DNA of 64,000 nt from Lamellibrachia columna. Taxonomy: Eukaryota; Annelida; Polychaeta; Sabellida; Siboglinidae. Made by a program: the position numbers and the translations under genes. The stretch is taken from the NCBI GenBank assembly GCA_963662155.1, contig OY759267.1, forward strand, positions 38,940,439-39,004,438, read 5' to 3'. This document shows, piece by piece, positions 47,193-63,045 of the stretch (positions within the stretch are counted from its first letter, which is position 1; each line of letters begins with the position of its first letter). Under the pieces are notes generated by a model, which worked only from the letters and a program-made list of their open reading frames with translations, had not been told where the DNA came from and made no database searches.

Positions 47193-48729
47193 GCACGCAG
47201 ACGGCTTTCGTCAAAGATGTGAAGTCTCTTATTACGACAATGAAGGAGATGGGCAACCCTTTCTGGGATACCAGTTGAGATCTCCTAATTCTTGACACAC
47301 GTGTGATGGCAGCGGTAGTAGTTGTTGATTCCGTCAGCAAGATGAAGACATTTGGAGAAGACCAACGCAAGGAGTTCTTCAAGAAACGTCTGGTGGACCG
47401 CACAAACACAGTCAACGAAACAATCGGAAAGAACAAGCTGCGCCTCTTCACTCGGCATCTTCAGAAACGACACATGCACAACAACAGTTAATGTCGCTGA
47501 AACATTACCGCAACTTGTTTTCAACATCACCTGCCAATTATGCGACGCTGATCTTGATGATTTTTTTCAACATGAGAATCATTCATTCCCCCCCTCATTT
47601 TTAGACTACGGGAACATGAAGCTCGGAACAAAGACTAGCCAGCTTCAGTGCCTAGAAAACCTGGTGCTGCACAATGACAATGCCTGCTCACAGAGGGAAG
47701 CTCACATGATCATCATTGTCGGCGCAGCTCTTGTTAACATCCTCAAGCCTGCTATGTCTGAAATGTTCAATGACTACGCATCCATGTTCATGGAACACAT
47801 CAGGAGACAGTTTGTCGGTTCTGTTTGTTGTGTTGACATCGTGACATTGACACCTGGCAGCCTCAATACCACCACAAGGAGAAAAAGAGGGAAGGGGACA
47901 AGGAGACGAGTTTATGGTCAAAAGGAGTTACCAGCAAACTGGCCACAGTTCTTGCGAGAGAATGACAACATGACAGAACTATTTCACTTGCTAATTGAAC
48001 GAGTGACTGCCGAAACATTTCCTGGCAAGGTGCTGTGCTCAGAGGTAACTAAAGTGGAGTGGCTATGACCGTGTAGAGGATGATGTTGCATGCAGCGGAT
48101 GGTGTTAAGCAGGGCAGAAGTTTGTTATAAGAACTGTTGATACTAGCGTTATCGTACTAGCTGTCAGCTTTGCTCGCAGACTTGGCTGTGAAAGTCTTGT
48201 GGTAGCGATCGGCACAGGGAAATCATTCCGATACTGCTATTGCACACATGCTTGGTGTTGACAAGTGCAAGGCACTGCCTATCTTCCATGCAATGACCGG
48301 GTGTGATACCACATCGTGTGTCGCTGGAAGAGGTAAATGCACGGCTTGGGCATCATGGAATGCTTTCAGTAGTGTGACGCCTGCGCTGTGTGCTCTTGCA
48401 GACACTCCCTCGGCAGCTCTCCTGAGAGAAGTTCTACCAACCGTCGAGAGGTACATTGTTGTACTATACGACCGGTGCAGTTCTGATGACTATGTGAACC
48501 GCGCCAGAAAGGTCCTCTTCACGCAGAAAGGAAGGGAGATCGAGAAGATTCCATCAACGCAGGATGCCCGTGCAACACCTGCTCCGAGTGGGCTACCAAG
48601 CTAGGGCCAGGCCCTGCTGAAAGCACCACACCTGCCCAGGTCAGCAGACTTCGGCAGGACTCGAAAGGGGACGTGCCTGAATGGGTTGTGCAGTGGATAA
48701 CACTTCCACCTGCAGGTACAGCTTGCCGT

Positions 48730-48828
48730 GCGATCATCAAGTGTGGCTGCACGAAAGGCTGCAGAGGACAGTGCAACCTGCGCTGCACAATGCTGTGCAA
48801 ATGCGGTGGATGTCAGCGGGATGTGTGA
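48730..48828 (+). other. Cys-rich CXC-like tail of the element C protein
   Basis: The frame reads KCGCTKGCRGQCNLRCTMLC then KCGGCQRDV and a stop. The spacing of cysteines resembles a tesmin/TSO1-type CXC module (metal-binding, DNA-associated in that family). It is likely the C-terminus of the protein encoded from 42,079. Confidence 0.6.
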
Positions 48829-48984
48829 ATTGTTTGGGAATCTTTGGTGTGGATTTAGGGCATCATTGTAACGTAATTAAACTAATGTTTGAAGTGATTT
48901 TGCCCGTTTTAGAGAATATAAACGTAACACTTAAAAAATCGTCGCACCCGATAACCAATATTTTAGGCTCTAGGATATGTAGAT

Positions 48985-49335
48985 CTTAAAATATGGGGAT
49001 AACAAGCTTTGTCAGGCACCATCTTTCAAAATGGCGGATATATGAAAGTCAAGAAGCTCAAAAGTAATACATATGAAATTGCTACCCATCAATCTATGCA
49101 AAAACACAAACCTTACGGCTCTACGTGACGCAGTTGTTAAGATATCGTGACATTTGTATACAACCACCATCTTTACAAAATGGCGGATATAAATGTCAGA
49201 GAAGTTCAAAAATAAAACAATTGAAATGTTTGACCCCTAAAAGCTTATATTTAGCCACCAAACGTATAGCTCTATTTGACGCAGTTATTTAGATATGGGG
49301 AAATTAAATGCGGCGGCCATTTTAAACAAATGGCC
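48985..49335 (-). repeat. ~150-bp tandem repeats (AAATGGCGG family), right side, inverted
   Basis: Units at about 49,018, 49,165 and 49,315 carry CCATCTTT.AAAATGGCGGATAT and TTAAGATATCGTGACATTTGTA, the reverse of the repeats at 41,545-42,015. They mark the right inner boundary of element C. Confidence 0.78.
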
Positions 49336-49535
49336 GCCATTTCTGAACGTAGCAAAATCTGGAATGCCTCCAATATTTACAATGGTTCCCTTGGTATGTA
49401 GAATAGATAAGCCAAGTGTCTTGCTTTTATCAAAAAGTGCACAATCTTTTCACCTATCCGCCGGACTATTTATGAAGCGCGACGGGCGAGCTTGTGTATA
49501 AAAGCCAAAACCCATTAACTAGTTGTTACTCATAG
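49336..49535. other. Flank between element C repeats and the hAT insertion
   Basis: Unique sequence, no gene recognised. It is presumably part of element C, because the correspondence with the left side resumes only at 60,886. Confidence 0.4.
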
Positions 49536-49543
49536 TCTCAGTG
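49536..49543. repeat. Left 8-bp target-site duplication TCTCAGTG
   Basis: Exact match to 52,499-52,506, the 8-bp size expected for hAT. Confidence 0.9.
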
Positions 49544-49599
49544 CATGGGCATGTGCCTAGATCTGTATCTGGAATTTTTTCGGAAGTATATTCGGGCAT

Positions 49600-50176
49600 T
49601 CGTGCTCAAAGTATATGTTAACTATACATCTTACATATATATGTTAACATTACATTACGAACGCCCACCAAAACTAAATATAAATACTGTATTTGTTAAC
49701 AATATATGCATTTAATATTGAAGGGCTTTTCCGCAAAATGCGCTATCTACCAATTTCTTCATTTTTATATCAGTAATGTTTCTAATGCACATAGCTGAGC
49801 GATAGATAGGTAAACATTTATTTCATCAGTTAAAACTTAAGTCAATAATGTGGATTGTTTCGCGTATTGCCGCTAAACACTTTTACATCTACCACTATCA
49901 ATTAGATGGCAGCACTAGTGACATTTTTAAGATCTCGCAAGGAGGGGCGGGAGAAGAATGTGTGAAGTATCGTTAGTCTAGGCAGGATTCATGCTCAGCA
50001 TAGCAAAACTTCTTATCCCAAAGAAAAATAGCATCATTAGATCAGTTAAAATTTGCAGATGCACATATATGTATATATCTATGCACAAAGAGCGGAGCAT
50101 ATTTTTTGACCTTCCACAAACCTCACCCTGTCTATTTCACAATCAGATATACATACTGATTGAGTGATCTGTCCTG
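49600..50176. other. 5' non-coding part of the hAT element
   Basis: AT-rich, with a TATATATGTTAAC duplication near 49,612-49,646 and no open frame. It presumably holds the transposase promoter, but no clear TATA position can be chosen. Confidence 0.45.
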
Positions 50177-51895
50177 ATGGAGGTAAAACAATTTCTCAAA
50201 CGAAAACTTATTGATTCTACCCAGGCCAAAGAACCAACAACATCTACATTAGCGACTCCTTCATCTAATTCTACATCAGCGTCTATACCTACTTCTACAT
50301 TAGCATATGCAGCAGATGCAGAGTTAGACACTGGCATTTATGTGAAGAAGGCATGTGTGGATGGTGATCTCAAACACCAGCTCCTGCTTAACACATACAC
50401 ACCATCTCTAGCCTATGAATTTAGGAAAGACTCTCCTGGATTGCGCTGCTTTCGTCATGCATGGCTGGCGAAGTATGCACCGTGGCTTGCATACTCTGCC
50501 ATTTTCAAAGAAGCATTGGGCAAGTACTGCGTCCCTTTCCCACAAACAGTTCACCCAGGCACACAAGACGCATTCATCATCAACACATACACAACATACA
50601 AGAACTTCAACGAAGATTCATGTCAGTTCGAAAATGCAGTCAACCGTAAAATACAAGAAAACCGCTCCAAGCTTGCTCCGACCATCTTATTATGTGCAAC
50701 ACACGATATCGCTCTACGTGGAAAGGCGTCTGACACAGGCAACATCCAAGGCCTGTTTCAGTTCCGCATAGAAGCCGGCGACGAAACACTACGCGATCAT
50801 ATGGAGAATGCAGCAAGCAAAGTACCCATCAGCCAGGACACGGAGAATGAGCTGATCAACATTTGTGAGGATGTTGATGCCAATGCTTCTGTAGGGTTCT
50901 CCATTTTGGCAGATGAGACAGGTGATATATCGGGTGAAGAGCAGCTTTCTCCTGGTGTTCGTTTTGTCGACACAACTAACAAAGAATCTGCAATCCGTGA
51001 CGAGTTCCTTGGGTTTGCCTCACTAGCACAGATGGATGCTGAAATTATTTCAAACACGTTGATCGCCAATGTACAAAGTTCGGACTAGATCTCACAAAGC
51101 TACTTTGCTAAGAATACGATGGACGCTCAACCATGGTTGGTAAAGTTGGCGGAGTACAAGCTAAGATGAAGGAGACGTACCCCAAAGCTGCTTTCGCCCA
51201 CTGCGCAACCCAGATACTTAACCTGGTGGTGAACGATCTCAATTCCGTTGCAGAAGTCCGCTATGCGATTGGTACAAAATGTCCCCATGCTACGTGAAAC
51301 ACGATGGACGGCCAAGTACCAAACCATCAGAATCCTCACCAACCACTTCGAAGATATCCACAAACAACTAGGTATCCTGGCTGCTACAGCTTATGGCAAG
51401 ACCAGCCAAGATGCACACCAGTTGCAATACGCACCTGGAACATTAATGTTGTGCATGGTTATCATGGCAAAATATTCTGCGATATTGGAGCCAGTGACAC
51501 AAGATTTGCAAGCTGTTCAACTCGATGTCCTCAATGTTCACGACCACATCCAGCAGCTGTTGTTCATATTTGAAATACAGAAAAGAGAAGCTGAAGTACG
51601 CTTTAAGGAGGATATAATGGTGCAAGCTGACAAGATTGCAAAGGCGGTTGGAATTGAATTACTTATGCCTCGCCAGTGTGGACGTCTAACATTACGGCCA
51701 AACTATTATCATGTCGCAATCTTCATCCCATATATGGACTCCATAAATAAGTCACTAGGAACCCGGACCGCTCCCGACAACAATAATCACTTTGCTCTGT
51801 TTTATCTCCATCCTGTACTGCTGTCTCGTTCCCGGCTGTTCGTAAAGCCGTACCTATTGCGTTGACGCATCCAGCGTCTACTTGTCAAGTTGAAC

Positions 51896-51908
51896 GGTCT
51901 ATCAGCAC
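51896..51908. repeat. Left 13-bp duplication of the nested insertion
   Basis: GGTCTATCAGCAC, matched by GGTCTTTCAGCAC at 52,178-52,190 (12/13). The sequence is the ...ERS[I/F]ST codon stretch of the transposase, so it is duplicated host sequence. Confidence 0.75.
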
Positions 51909-52177
51909 GAATTACGATTTTCTTCAACCACAACTATTTTGATTATTTACTCAACGTTTCATGAATCGAGACGAGGGGGATATAAATTGAGTCACGTATG
52001 GGACGGCCTGCTTATCAAGACAATTGGCGAGCAGAGGAAGAACTTGCCGTCCCAAAATTCCTGATGAAGGCTGCCGATGGCAGTCGAAATGTTGAGTAAG
52101 TAACCAAATTAGTTGTGGTTCAAGAAAATCGTAATTCATATATACATATATACCAACTTGATGAACATTTTCACGAA
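51909..52177. mobile_element. ~270-bp Penelope-like/SINE-like fragment nested in the hAT gene
   Basis: The ends are inverted: GAATTACGATTTTCTTCAACCACAACTA... at the left and TAGTTGTGGTTCAAGAAAATCGTAATTC at 52,111-52,138. This gives ~45-bp arms with a few mismatches, also sharing ACTCAAC and a GAAAC/GTTTC step. The phrase CCTGATGAAGGCTGCCGATG followed by GCAGTCGAAATGTTGAGTAAG is one I associate with the ends of Penelope-like elements in invertebrates. The 13-bp flanking duplication fits target-primed integration better than a DNA transposon. Confidence 0.6.
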
Positions 52178-52532
52178 GGTCTTTCAGCACCTTTGAGGCG
52201 AGTTACGACCTGGCTTCGTTCAACGATGTCTACTGAACGCTTGTTTGACTTGTACATGGTTAGCGTGCATCGACACAAGGTGATGGACAGAAAGGATGCG
52301 ACCATCAAGGACGTAACTGATAGCTTTGGGTCTGAAAGGCGTCGCCTGCAGTTTTTATTCAGCCGGTATCTGGAAAAGTACATTTCATCATTATATGCAC
52401 ACTGTTTGAATACATGGTATATGCTTTACTATGCCTATGCTTTATTATATCTCCAAATTTCTTGCCCCTCCCTGGAAAAATTCCTACAGACGCCACTGTC
52501 TCAGTGGCTGAATTGGCACCGCCGTCGGCGTT

Positions 52533-52580
<48 letters not shown>
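52533..52580. repeat. (TA)n microsatellite at the left border of element B
   Basis: About 48 bases of AT dinucleotide directly before TATAGC and the element B terminus. Confidence 0.95.
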
Positions 52581-52581
<1 letters not shown>

Positions 52582-52582
52582 C
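52577..52582. repeat. Left target-site duplication of element B (TATAGC)
   Basis: Matches TATAGT at 59,939-59,944 in five of six bases. The position is equivalent to the AACCGC duplication of element A. Confidence 0.65.
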
Positions 52583-53945
52583 AGTAGTATGTGGGGTCTT
52601 TTCAGTCATCAAATAATCAGGCACTATTGTTAAGCCAATGGGTGACCTCACTTATTATCGCTCAATGAGTTTTTTTTTATTGGTCAATGGATGACCACGT
52701 GACCCCAGGCGACTGTTCTGATTGGTCATTGGGTGACCCCGCGAGCGCCCCTGGCGACTGTTCTGATTGGTTGAGCGCATGCACGTGACCTATTTGTGCT
52801 GATACAGTCGCCAGAGGGCGCTCACGGGGTTTCCCCTTTAGGATTTCCCCGAGGTTTGCGCTGATACAATCGCCAGGGGGCGCTCACGGGGTTTCAGGTG
52901 ACCACGTGCACGATGGACTTCCGTTTCTGGTTTATTGCGCATGCACAGTGTGTGCTTCTATTCGGCCAGCTAACCCTAACCTCAAATCAGCGACCATGTT
53001 GCATTCCTTCAGGTTCCGGTTTCTTCAACCAATCAGTGACCATGTTGCATTCACTTCCGTTTCCGGTTGCGCGAGCACCACCTAATCCACCTACTCCGGA
53101 TCTCCCAACCGTACAACATCGACGCTTTGTATATAACCATAGCCAAGTCGTTGAAGTCGATAATGTGGTTTCAGTAAGTTCTACACGTGTTTGCTTATTA
53201 ATATAAAAGGTGAACGCATATTTTGCAGTTCCCGTGTACTAGAATTACGCCGATTTACGGGTGAATAGTTGTTCTAACGCGTGTTTAGGAGGACGTTACG
53301 GTTACATCAGTTTTATATGTTTTCTGAATCCATCTGTATGTAAATTAGCATCGTGACGCGCCTTGTCTATCGAACGAGGTCACGCACTTCCATATTTGGC
53401 ATTGCGGACGGGAGCTGACGTAAGCCGCACAAAGAACAATACCAGATAAGGACATGCAGCTGACGTAAGCCGTACACAGAACTCGCAAGTGCGGTGTTTA
53501 TGCAGGACTGAGGCGGTATAGGCAGTATATAGGTGTAGACATGAGACGATATACTTCGAAAAGTTCTCGATATAATGTGATGATGCGATATGTGTTGTAT
53601 AGCCTACATGCACGACTACGTTTTTCTCGCTGCGTGCATGAACATTCGACCGCTAGGTCATCATCTGCTAGCAGGGTGAAAATGTGGGGTCGTGTTTCTT
53701 TTGTTACCGTGGTTAGAAATCAACGCGACACCCTCCTATCGAATAAGAGTACGAGCGAATTTTATTAAATATTTAAAAATAACGACATAGGATATCGTAG
53801 TAAAGCATTGTAATATGATTAAATATGGGTACATTATTTTAAAATATTGACATATAACGAAAATATTAATTAGTAGAAAAAACCGGAAAAAAACCAAACT
53901 CCCCGCAAAACGTGCCCAGACACGTCGCGGAAAGTGCATCGTCAG
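52583..53945 (+). repeat. Left terminal inverted repeat of element B
   Basis: Contains repeated CAGGCGACTGTTCTGATTGG / GGCGCTCACGGGGTTTC blocks, a TTGCATTCACTTCCGTTTCC block, a TATATAAC stretch, a possible splice donor TTTCAGTAAGTT, and TGACGTAAGCCG repeats (about 53,416 and 53,462). It is mirrored at 58,572-59,938. The TATA-like GGTTATATATAAATCG is on the minus-strand reading. Confidence 0.9.
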
Positions 53946-58571
<4,626 letters not shown>

Positions 58572-59938
58572 CGCCACTGCTGACGATGCACTTTCCACGA
58601 CGTGTCTGGGCACGTTTCGAGGAGATTCTGTTTTTTCCGTTTTTTTTCTACTATTTTATATTTTCGTTATATATTAATATTTTAAAATAATGTACCCATA
58701 TTTAATTATATTGCAATGCTTTACTACGATATCCTATGTCGTTATTTTTAAATATTTAATAAAATTCGCTCGTACTCTTATTCGATAGGAGGGTGTCGCG
58801 TCGATTTCTAAAAGAAACACGACCCCACATTTTCACCCTGCTAGCAGATGATGACCTAGCGGTCGAATGTTCATGCACGCAGCGAAAAAAACGTAGTCAT
58901 GCATATAGGCCATACAACACATATCGCATCATCACATTATATCAAGAACTTTTCGACGTATGTCGTCTCATGTCTACACCTATATACTGCCTATACCGCC
59001 TCAGTCCTACATAAACACCGCACTTGCGAGTTCTGTGTACGGCTTACGTCAGCTGCATCTCCTTATTTGATATTGTTCTGTGTGCGGCTTACGTCAGCTC
59101 CCGTCCGCAATGCCAAATATGGAAGTGCGTGACCTCGTTCGATAGACAAGGCGCGTCACGATGCTAATTTTCATACAGATGGATTAAGAAAACATATAAA
59201 ACTGATGTAACCGTAACGTCCTCCTAAACACGCGTTAGAACAACTATTCACCCGTAAATCGGCGTAATTCTAGTAAATGGGAACTGCAAAATATGCGTTC
59301 ACCTTTTATATTAATAAGCAAACACTTACTGTGTAGAACTTACTGAACCCACATTATCGACTGCAACGACTTAGCCATGGTTATATATAAATCGTCGATG
59401 TTGTACGGTTGGGAGGTCCGGAGTAGGTGGATTAGGGGGTGCTCGCGCAACCGGAAATGGAAGTGAATGCAACATGGTCACTGATTGGTTGAAGAAACCG
59501 GAACCTCAAGTGAATGCAACATGGTCACTGATTTGGGGTTAGGGTTAGCTGGCCGGTTAGAAGCACACACCGTGTATGCGCAAGAAACCGGAAACGGAAG
59601 TCCATCGTGCACGTAGTCACCTGAAACCCCTTGAACGCCCACTGGCGATTATATCAGCGCAAACCTCGGGAAAATCCTAAAGGGGAAACCCCGTGAGCGC
59701 CCTCTGGTGACTGTTTCAGCACAAATAGGTCACGTGCATGCGCTCAACCAATCAGAACAGTCGCCAGGTGGCGCTCGCTGGGTCACTCATTGACCAATCA
59801 GAACAGTCGCCTGGGGTCACGTGGTCACCCATTGACCAATAAAAAAAAAGACTCATTGAGCGATAATAAGTGAGGTCACCCATTGGCTTAACAATAGTGC
59901 CTCATTATTTGTTGATTGAAAATACCCCACATACTACT
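58572..59938 (-). repeat. Right terminal inverted repeat of element B
   Basis: Reverse complement of 52,583-53,945 with scattered substitutions and small indels. Ends CCCCACATACTACT. Confidence 0.9.
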
Positions 59939-59944
59939 TATAGT
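59939..59944. repeat. Right target-site duplication of element B (TATAGT)
   Basis: Five of six bases match 52,577-52,582. The mismatch is a transition (C/T). Confidence 0.65.
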
Positions 59945-60885
59945 GATGAACTGTTGGTCGCGGATTCCTTCATTTTAGAGGCAAACTTTTGTCGTGCTCT
60001 TCTATCTTAGTTGACTTTTTTATTTTGCATAATCATTATGATGTTTTGCTTCACAAACTTAATTTAGTTATCGAAAACAAACATTGATAACATTAACCAT
60101 AGACGTAGGCCTAAATGTGTTTTAATCTGATCAATAATGCCATCTGCATAACGGGTCCCGCCTTTCGCAATAGAAAGCAAATATCCGGCATCTTTGTAGA
60201 ACTGACGTTATGTTTTGGCGATACTATCATTTTAGTTCCACTTGTCCTAGACCAGTCCAAAAACTACGACATTCAACGCGGTCAATGGAATTTCGGTCGG
60301 CTGTGCCTCAAGAAGACTGGTGGACGGAATTTCCGATTGTTCCGTGTCGTCTTGTGGGTGCATAGACGTGTGTCACCACGTCTGATAGACTGCACGACAC
60401 GAAACGTAACCGAAATCTGTTCCTGCCACCAGCGGTGTCATACACAACTATTTTGCGCAGAGCATTAACACCGTTGATGTCGTGACCAAAGCGAAGACGA
60501 TGGTGGTGTACTGGCTAGCGTACCACCCGATGTCAACAGCAGACGAGTTTTCTAAGATGGTGCGGGAGATAGTTCCAGTAATATTCCAAGAAAGCAAGGT
60601 CGCGAAAACCAATTTTCTTGTAGTATAGTGTAAACTGTCGCCGATAATTCAATTCGAAATTGTGTGTACGTTAATGAGAATCAAAAACGTAATTGAATTT
60701 TAATTTGTTGATAACTAATGAACAATGGTTGGTCCTTAGTGTGTTTAGTCCACCCCAATTTTACGTTTTACGGTTTTTGGCCTTATTCTTTAATTGCTTT
60801 GTAATCTTAATGGTTTTAAGGATCAGTACAAGATGGGCTGTATCTTTTATACACGTTGGCTTATATTTCGACAAGGCGTACCAAG
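59945..60885 (+). other. Unresolved stretch between element B and segment Q, with a 117-codon frame
   Basis: The open frame 60,115-60,468 has mixed composition (for example KTGGRNFRLFRVVLWVHRRV and a Cys/His-rich end SCHQRCHTQLFCAEH), but I recognise no family. A further coding-like patch lies at about 60,470-60,600. It may be element C sequence that has no counterpart on the left, or another insertion. No ends are visible. Confidence 0.3.
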
Positions 60886-61262
60886 TCTACCCAGATCATC
60901 AAGACGGATCTTGCACCCGCAATTTAACGATGATCAAGTCCACGAGCCTTCATGACGGCAGTGGCTTGGCAAAGTTTCTTACCTTGGCAAATCAAATGTA
61001 GGTTCTCCTTGTCATACCGACAGAGGTACCAAGTGTTGTAGTTGACCCGTACGTATCACGTATTTTCTTAAATTTGAGGGCAGTGGTGTATCCAGGATCT
61101 CGCAAAGGGGGAGGCCGGGGGAGGGGGCAAACATAGTCACCTATACTACCATGTAACGGCGCAATGAAAAAACGGGGAAAAATACAAACATTTAAGTCAA
61201 ATGGGGGCATGGCACTATGGCCCCCCTAAATACGCCAATCTTTGGTGGTCTTACGGGCGTGG
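60886..61262 (-). repeat. Inner right arm (segment Q') of element C
   Basis: Reverse complement of 41,140-41,520, with substitutions and small gaps (see that entry). Its position outside the hAT and element B insertions is what defines element C as one disrupted unit. Confidence 0.75.
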
Positions 61263-62860
61263 GAGACGTTCCTGGTTCTAAGAAACACCCCCCAAAAACA
61301 ATATCATTCACGCTACGGGTCTGATATAGGTGGTCTTTATTATTACCAAACAATACACATACTTACCTAATCAATATCATAGGAGATCATATTACCCTTA
61401 TTGCAACGATAGTTTTATTGGTACAATAGAGCACCCTAGTCTCGTTTGCCGCCTTGTTGGTTTTAAGCACATTTGTCCGTAATTACCCATAAATGCTCAC
61501 TTTCGGCCCCCAACGACATGCTGTCCACTGTCGCATTGCACACATAAGCACATATGAGGGTAAAACAGAGAGAACAAACAACAACACATTTACTTATATT
61601 ATGTATTAAAACAACTAGCATAAAAATGTGAAAATACTAATATAATGGTTTATTTTATAATGACATAGGCACAGTTAACGTGTTATGATGTGCACAATTT
61701 GGGGGCCGGAAGTGCATTATCTCGTCAACTATAGCCTCGAAACGAGAATCACTTGTGTCCCCTATAGTGATCTCCCAATTACACAACAATACAAAGACGA
61801 TGTTGGCAGGTTGAAAGGGAACGGGAAGTTTGAGGTCACCCCTGACTCACTTCTAACGGTCTAAATGTATCATAATGTTAAAGGGGTAAGACCACAGTTG
61901 ACTTTCCTGTTTATTGTAGGACGTATTAAATTGTGATATGTGAATTTAAACAATTCATACGGTGTGACATAAGTGCAATTGAACAGGCATATTCACAGGT
62001 TTCTTTGTAGAAGCTATTGGCTGTGAAATAGTGCATTCTTTGAGAGGTTAACAGGCGGAGGAATTTATGGGAATTTTTATGCTATGGGCCACGTGGGCGC
62101 ATGAATACATGGTTATTTTTGTAAATATTGACGGGCATCGCACGTAGGGGCGTATTAAAAGAGCTGGAGGTATGTGATTTTGATAAAACTTGGCAATCAT
62201 GTCAATGAGATGATGGCAGTTGCTGTGAAAAAGTTTCAGAATTGTTAGTTGTGACGTTTTCTTATAATCAGACAAAACGTTAACATGGCCACCAATGCAG
62301 TTTTGATATGTGGTCTGCCCCCTAAAAACAACCATAAATGACTAACCCCATTGGACACACCTGGCAAATATCATTTTGTCAATTTCAACTTTGTCAACAC
62401 TTATAATTTGTCTAGACACACTATTCGTTGTAATTTCTCCACCGACCACGTTTGAGCTGGTGGTTGTATGTTAAACGTGCTGTTGCTGCCGCCGCCGCAG
62501 CCGCCGCAGCTGCCTATGCTTCAGCAACTCTATAGTTGGCCTATATCTCAATCAGGTCATAGGCGGTGACGTATCGATTCAATCAGTGCCAGTAAGAAAC
62601 TTCGATGTACGACACTACACGAAATTCGCTTTATGGATGAGTGGGTTGCTAACTGTTTCTTAATAGTGCTGACTTCGAGCGCATGCGGGCAGTTTGTCGC
62701 TATGAAATCTGACGTGCCACCTGGTGAAAAAAGACGCTGCCGAAGTCACACACAGGTCGATGTTTCTAAGTTTCATGTAGCGGGGGTCTAAAATAGTGGC
62801 GCCACATGGTGGACAAACACCAACAAGTAGCTTGTCATGGGTGAGTCTTGTTCGTGACCG
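61263..62860 (-). repeat. Outer right arm (segment P') of element C
   Basis: Matches 38,336-39,225 in reverse. It includes ~450 bp (61,890-62,340) lacking in the left arm, where a 95-codon minus frame (62,048-62,335) has no recognisable domain. A GCCGCC-rich tract at about 62,490 mirrors the GGCGTCGGCGG tract at about 38,760. Confidence 0.75.
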
Positions 62861-63045
62861 CGCTACGTGTCTTGTTCGTGGCCGCGCTACGTGTCTTGTT
62901 CGTGGCCGCGCATCGTCTCTTCTTCGTGGCCATGCTAAGCGTCTTTTTCGTAGCCGCGCAAGTGTCTTGTTCGTGGCTGTACAAAGAATCTTGTTCGTGG
63001 CCGTACTAAGTGTCATTTTCGTGGCCGCGGTAAGTCTCTTGTTCG
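62849..63045 (-). repeat. 24-bp minisatellite (CGGCCACGAACAAGACAC family), ~8 copies
   Basis: In reverse complement the unit is TAGCGCGGCCACGAACAAGACACT with variants. The same unit forms the Arg-rich tails of the 2.2-kb array frames (for example 12,620-12,690) and occurs once at 38,336-38,362. It is expanded only here. The 103-codon plus frame through it is a repeat artefact. Confidence 0.88.

Larger units (their letters stand above)
42079..48828 (+). pseudogene. Gene of element C: repeat-borne CXC/GCD family protein, broken and split by a LINE
   Basis: Successive pieces follow the order of a repeat-associated family I recall from marine invertebrates. They are AVDNIDHDPTATSAHGSF (42,150), CDQPLLKLAKEIQW..GGLHIRM (42,800-42,920), FLKATHVKRTARSHQV to QFWQLVLEI (43,001-43,198), LINE insertion, VMTWDRAIHEGNF..HLRDM (46,270-46,410), DESHEQNNAFVKEDG, RWMVSGPEMARVVNEFL, QTAFVKDVKSL, KRGKGTRRRVYG, IRTVDTSVIVLAV, HAMTGCDTTS and a Cys-rich tail. 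Breaks: TAA 42,998, TGA 46,638, TGA 47,276, and frameshifts near 46,440, 46,570, 47,490 and 48,230. A GT-AG intron is likely at 46,693-47,192. Function unknown; not producible as a full protein now. Confidence 0.7.
50177..52400 (+). pseudogene. hAT transposase (ZMYM1/THAP0-like, DUF4371 type), broken
   Basis: The ATG at 50,177 opens 303 codons. A Ser/Thr-rich leader precedes a zinc-finger-like RCFRHAWLAKYAPWLAYS, then the catalytic-core start SILADETGDISGEEQLS..VRF with the typical DET. A TAG at 51,086 ends this frame. The core continues in other frames: VGKVGGVQAKMKETYPKAAF and HCATQILNLVV (51,134-51,230), MLRETRWTAKYQTI (51,290), and PRQCGRLTLRPNYYHVAIFI (51,665). The C-terminal dimerisation segment (TCQVERSIST ... 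LRRVTTWLRSTMSTERL) is cut by a 269-bp insertion. Several frame changes plus the insertion mean no functional transposase. The family assignment is firm; the exact hAT clade is not. Confidence 0.85.
49544..52498 (+). mobile_element. hAT DNA transposon, 2.96 kb, defective
   Basis: The right end reads, outward in reverse, CAGTGGCGTCTGTAGGAATT, a typical hAT terminus. The left end, CATGGGCATGTGCCTAGATC followed by TGGAATTTTTTCGG, is a degraded version of it. A perfect 8-bp duplication TCTCAGTG brackets the element. Between lie a broken transposase gene and a nested ~270-bp fragment. It sits inside the right inverted flank of element C. Confidence 0.88.

Noticed and set aside
53160..53215. Host gene exon with splice donor in the ends of element B
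   Set aside because: The TTTCAGTAAGTT match lies in a 102-codon frame without domain, and the mirrored copy has CTTACTGTGTAGAACTTACTGAA with an insertion; no conserved frame.
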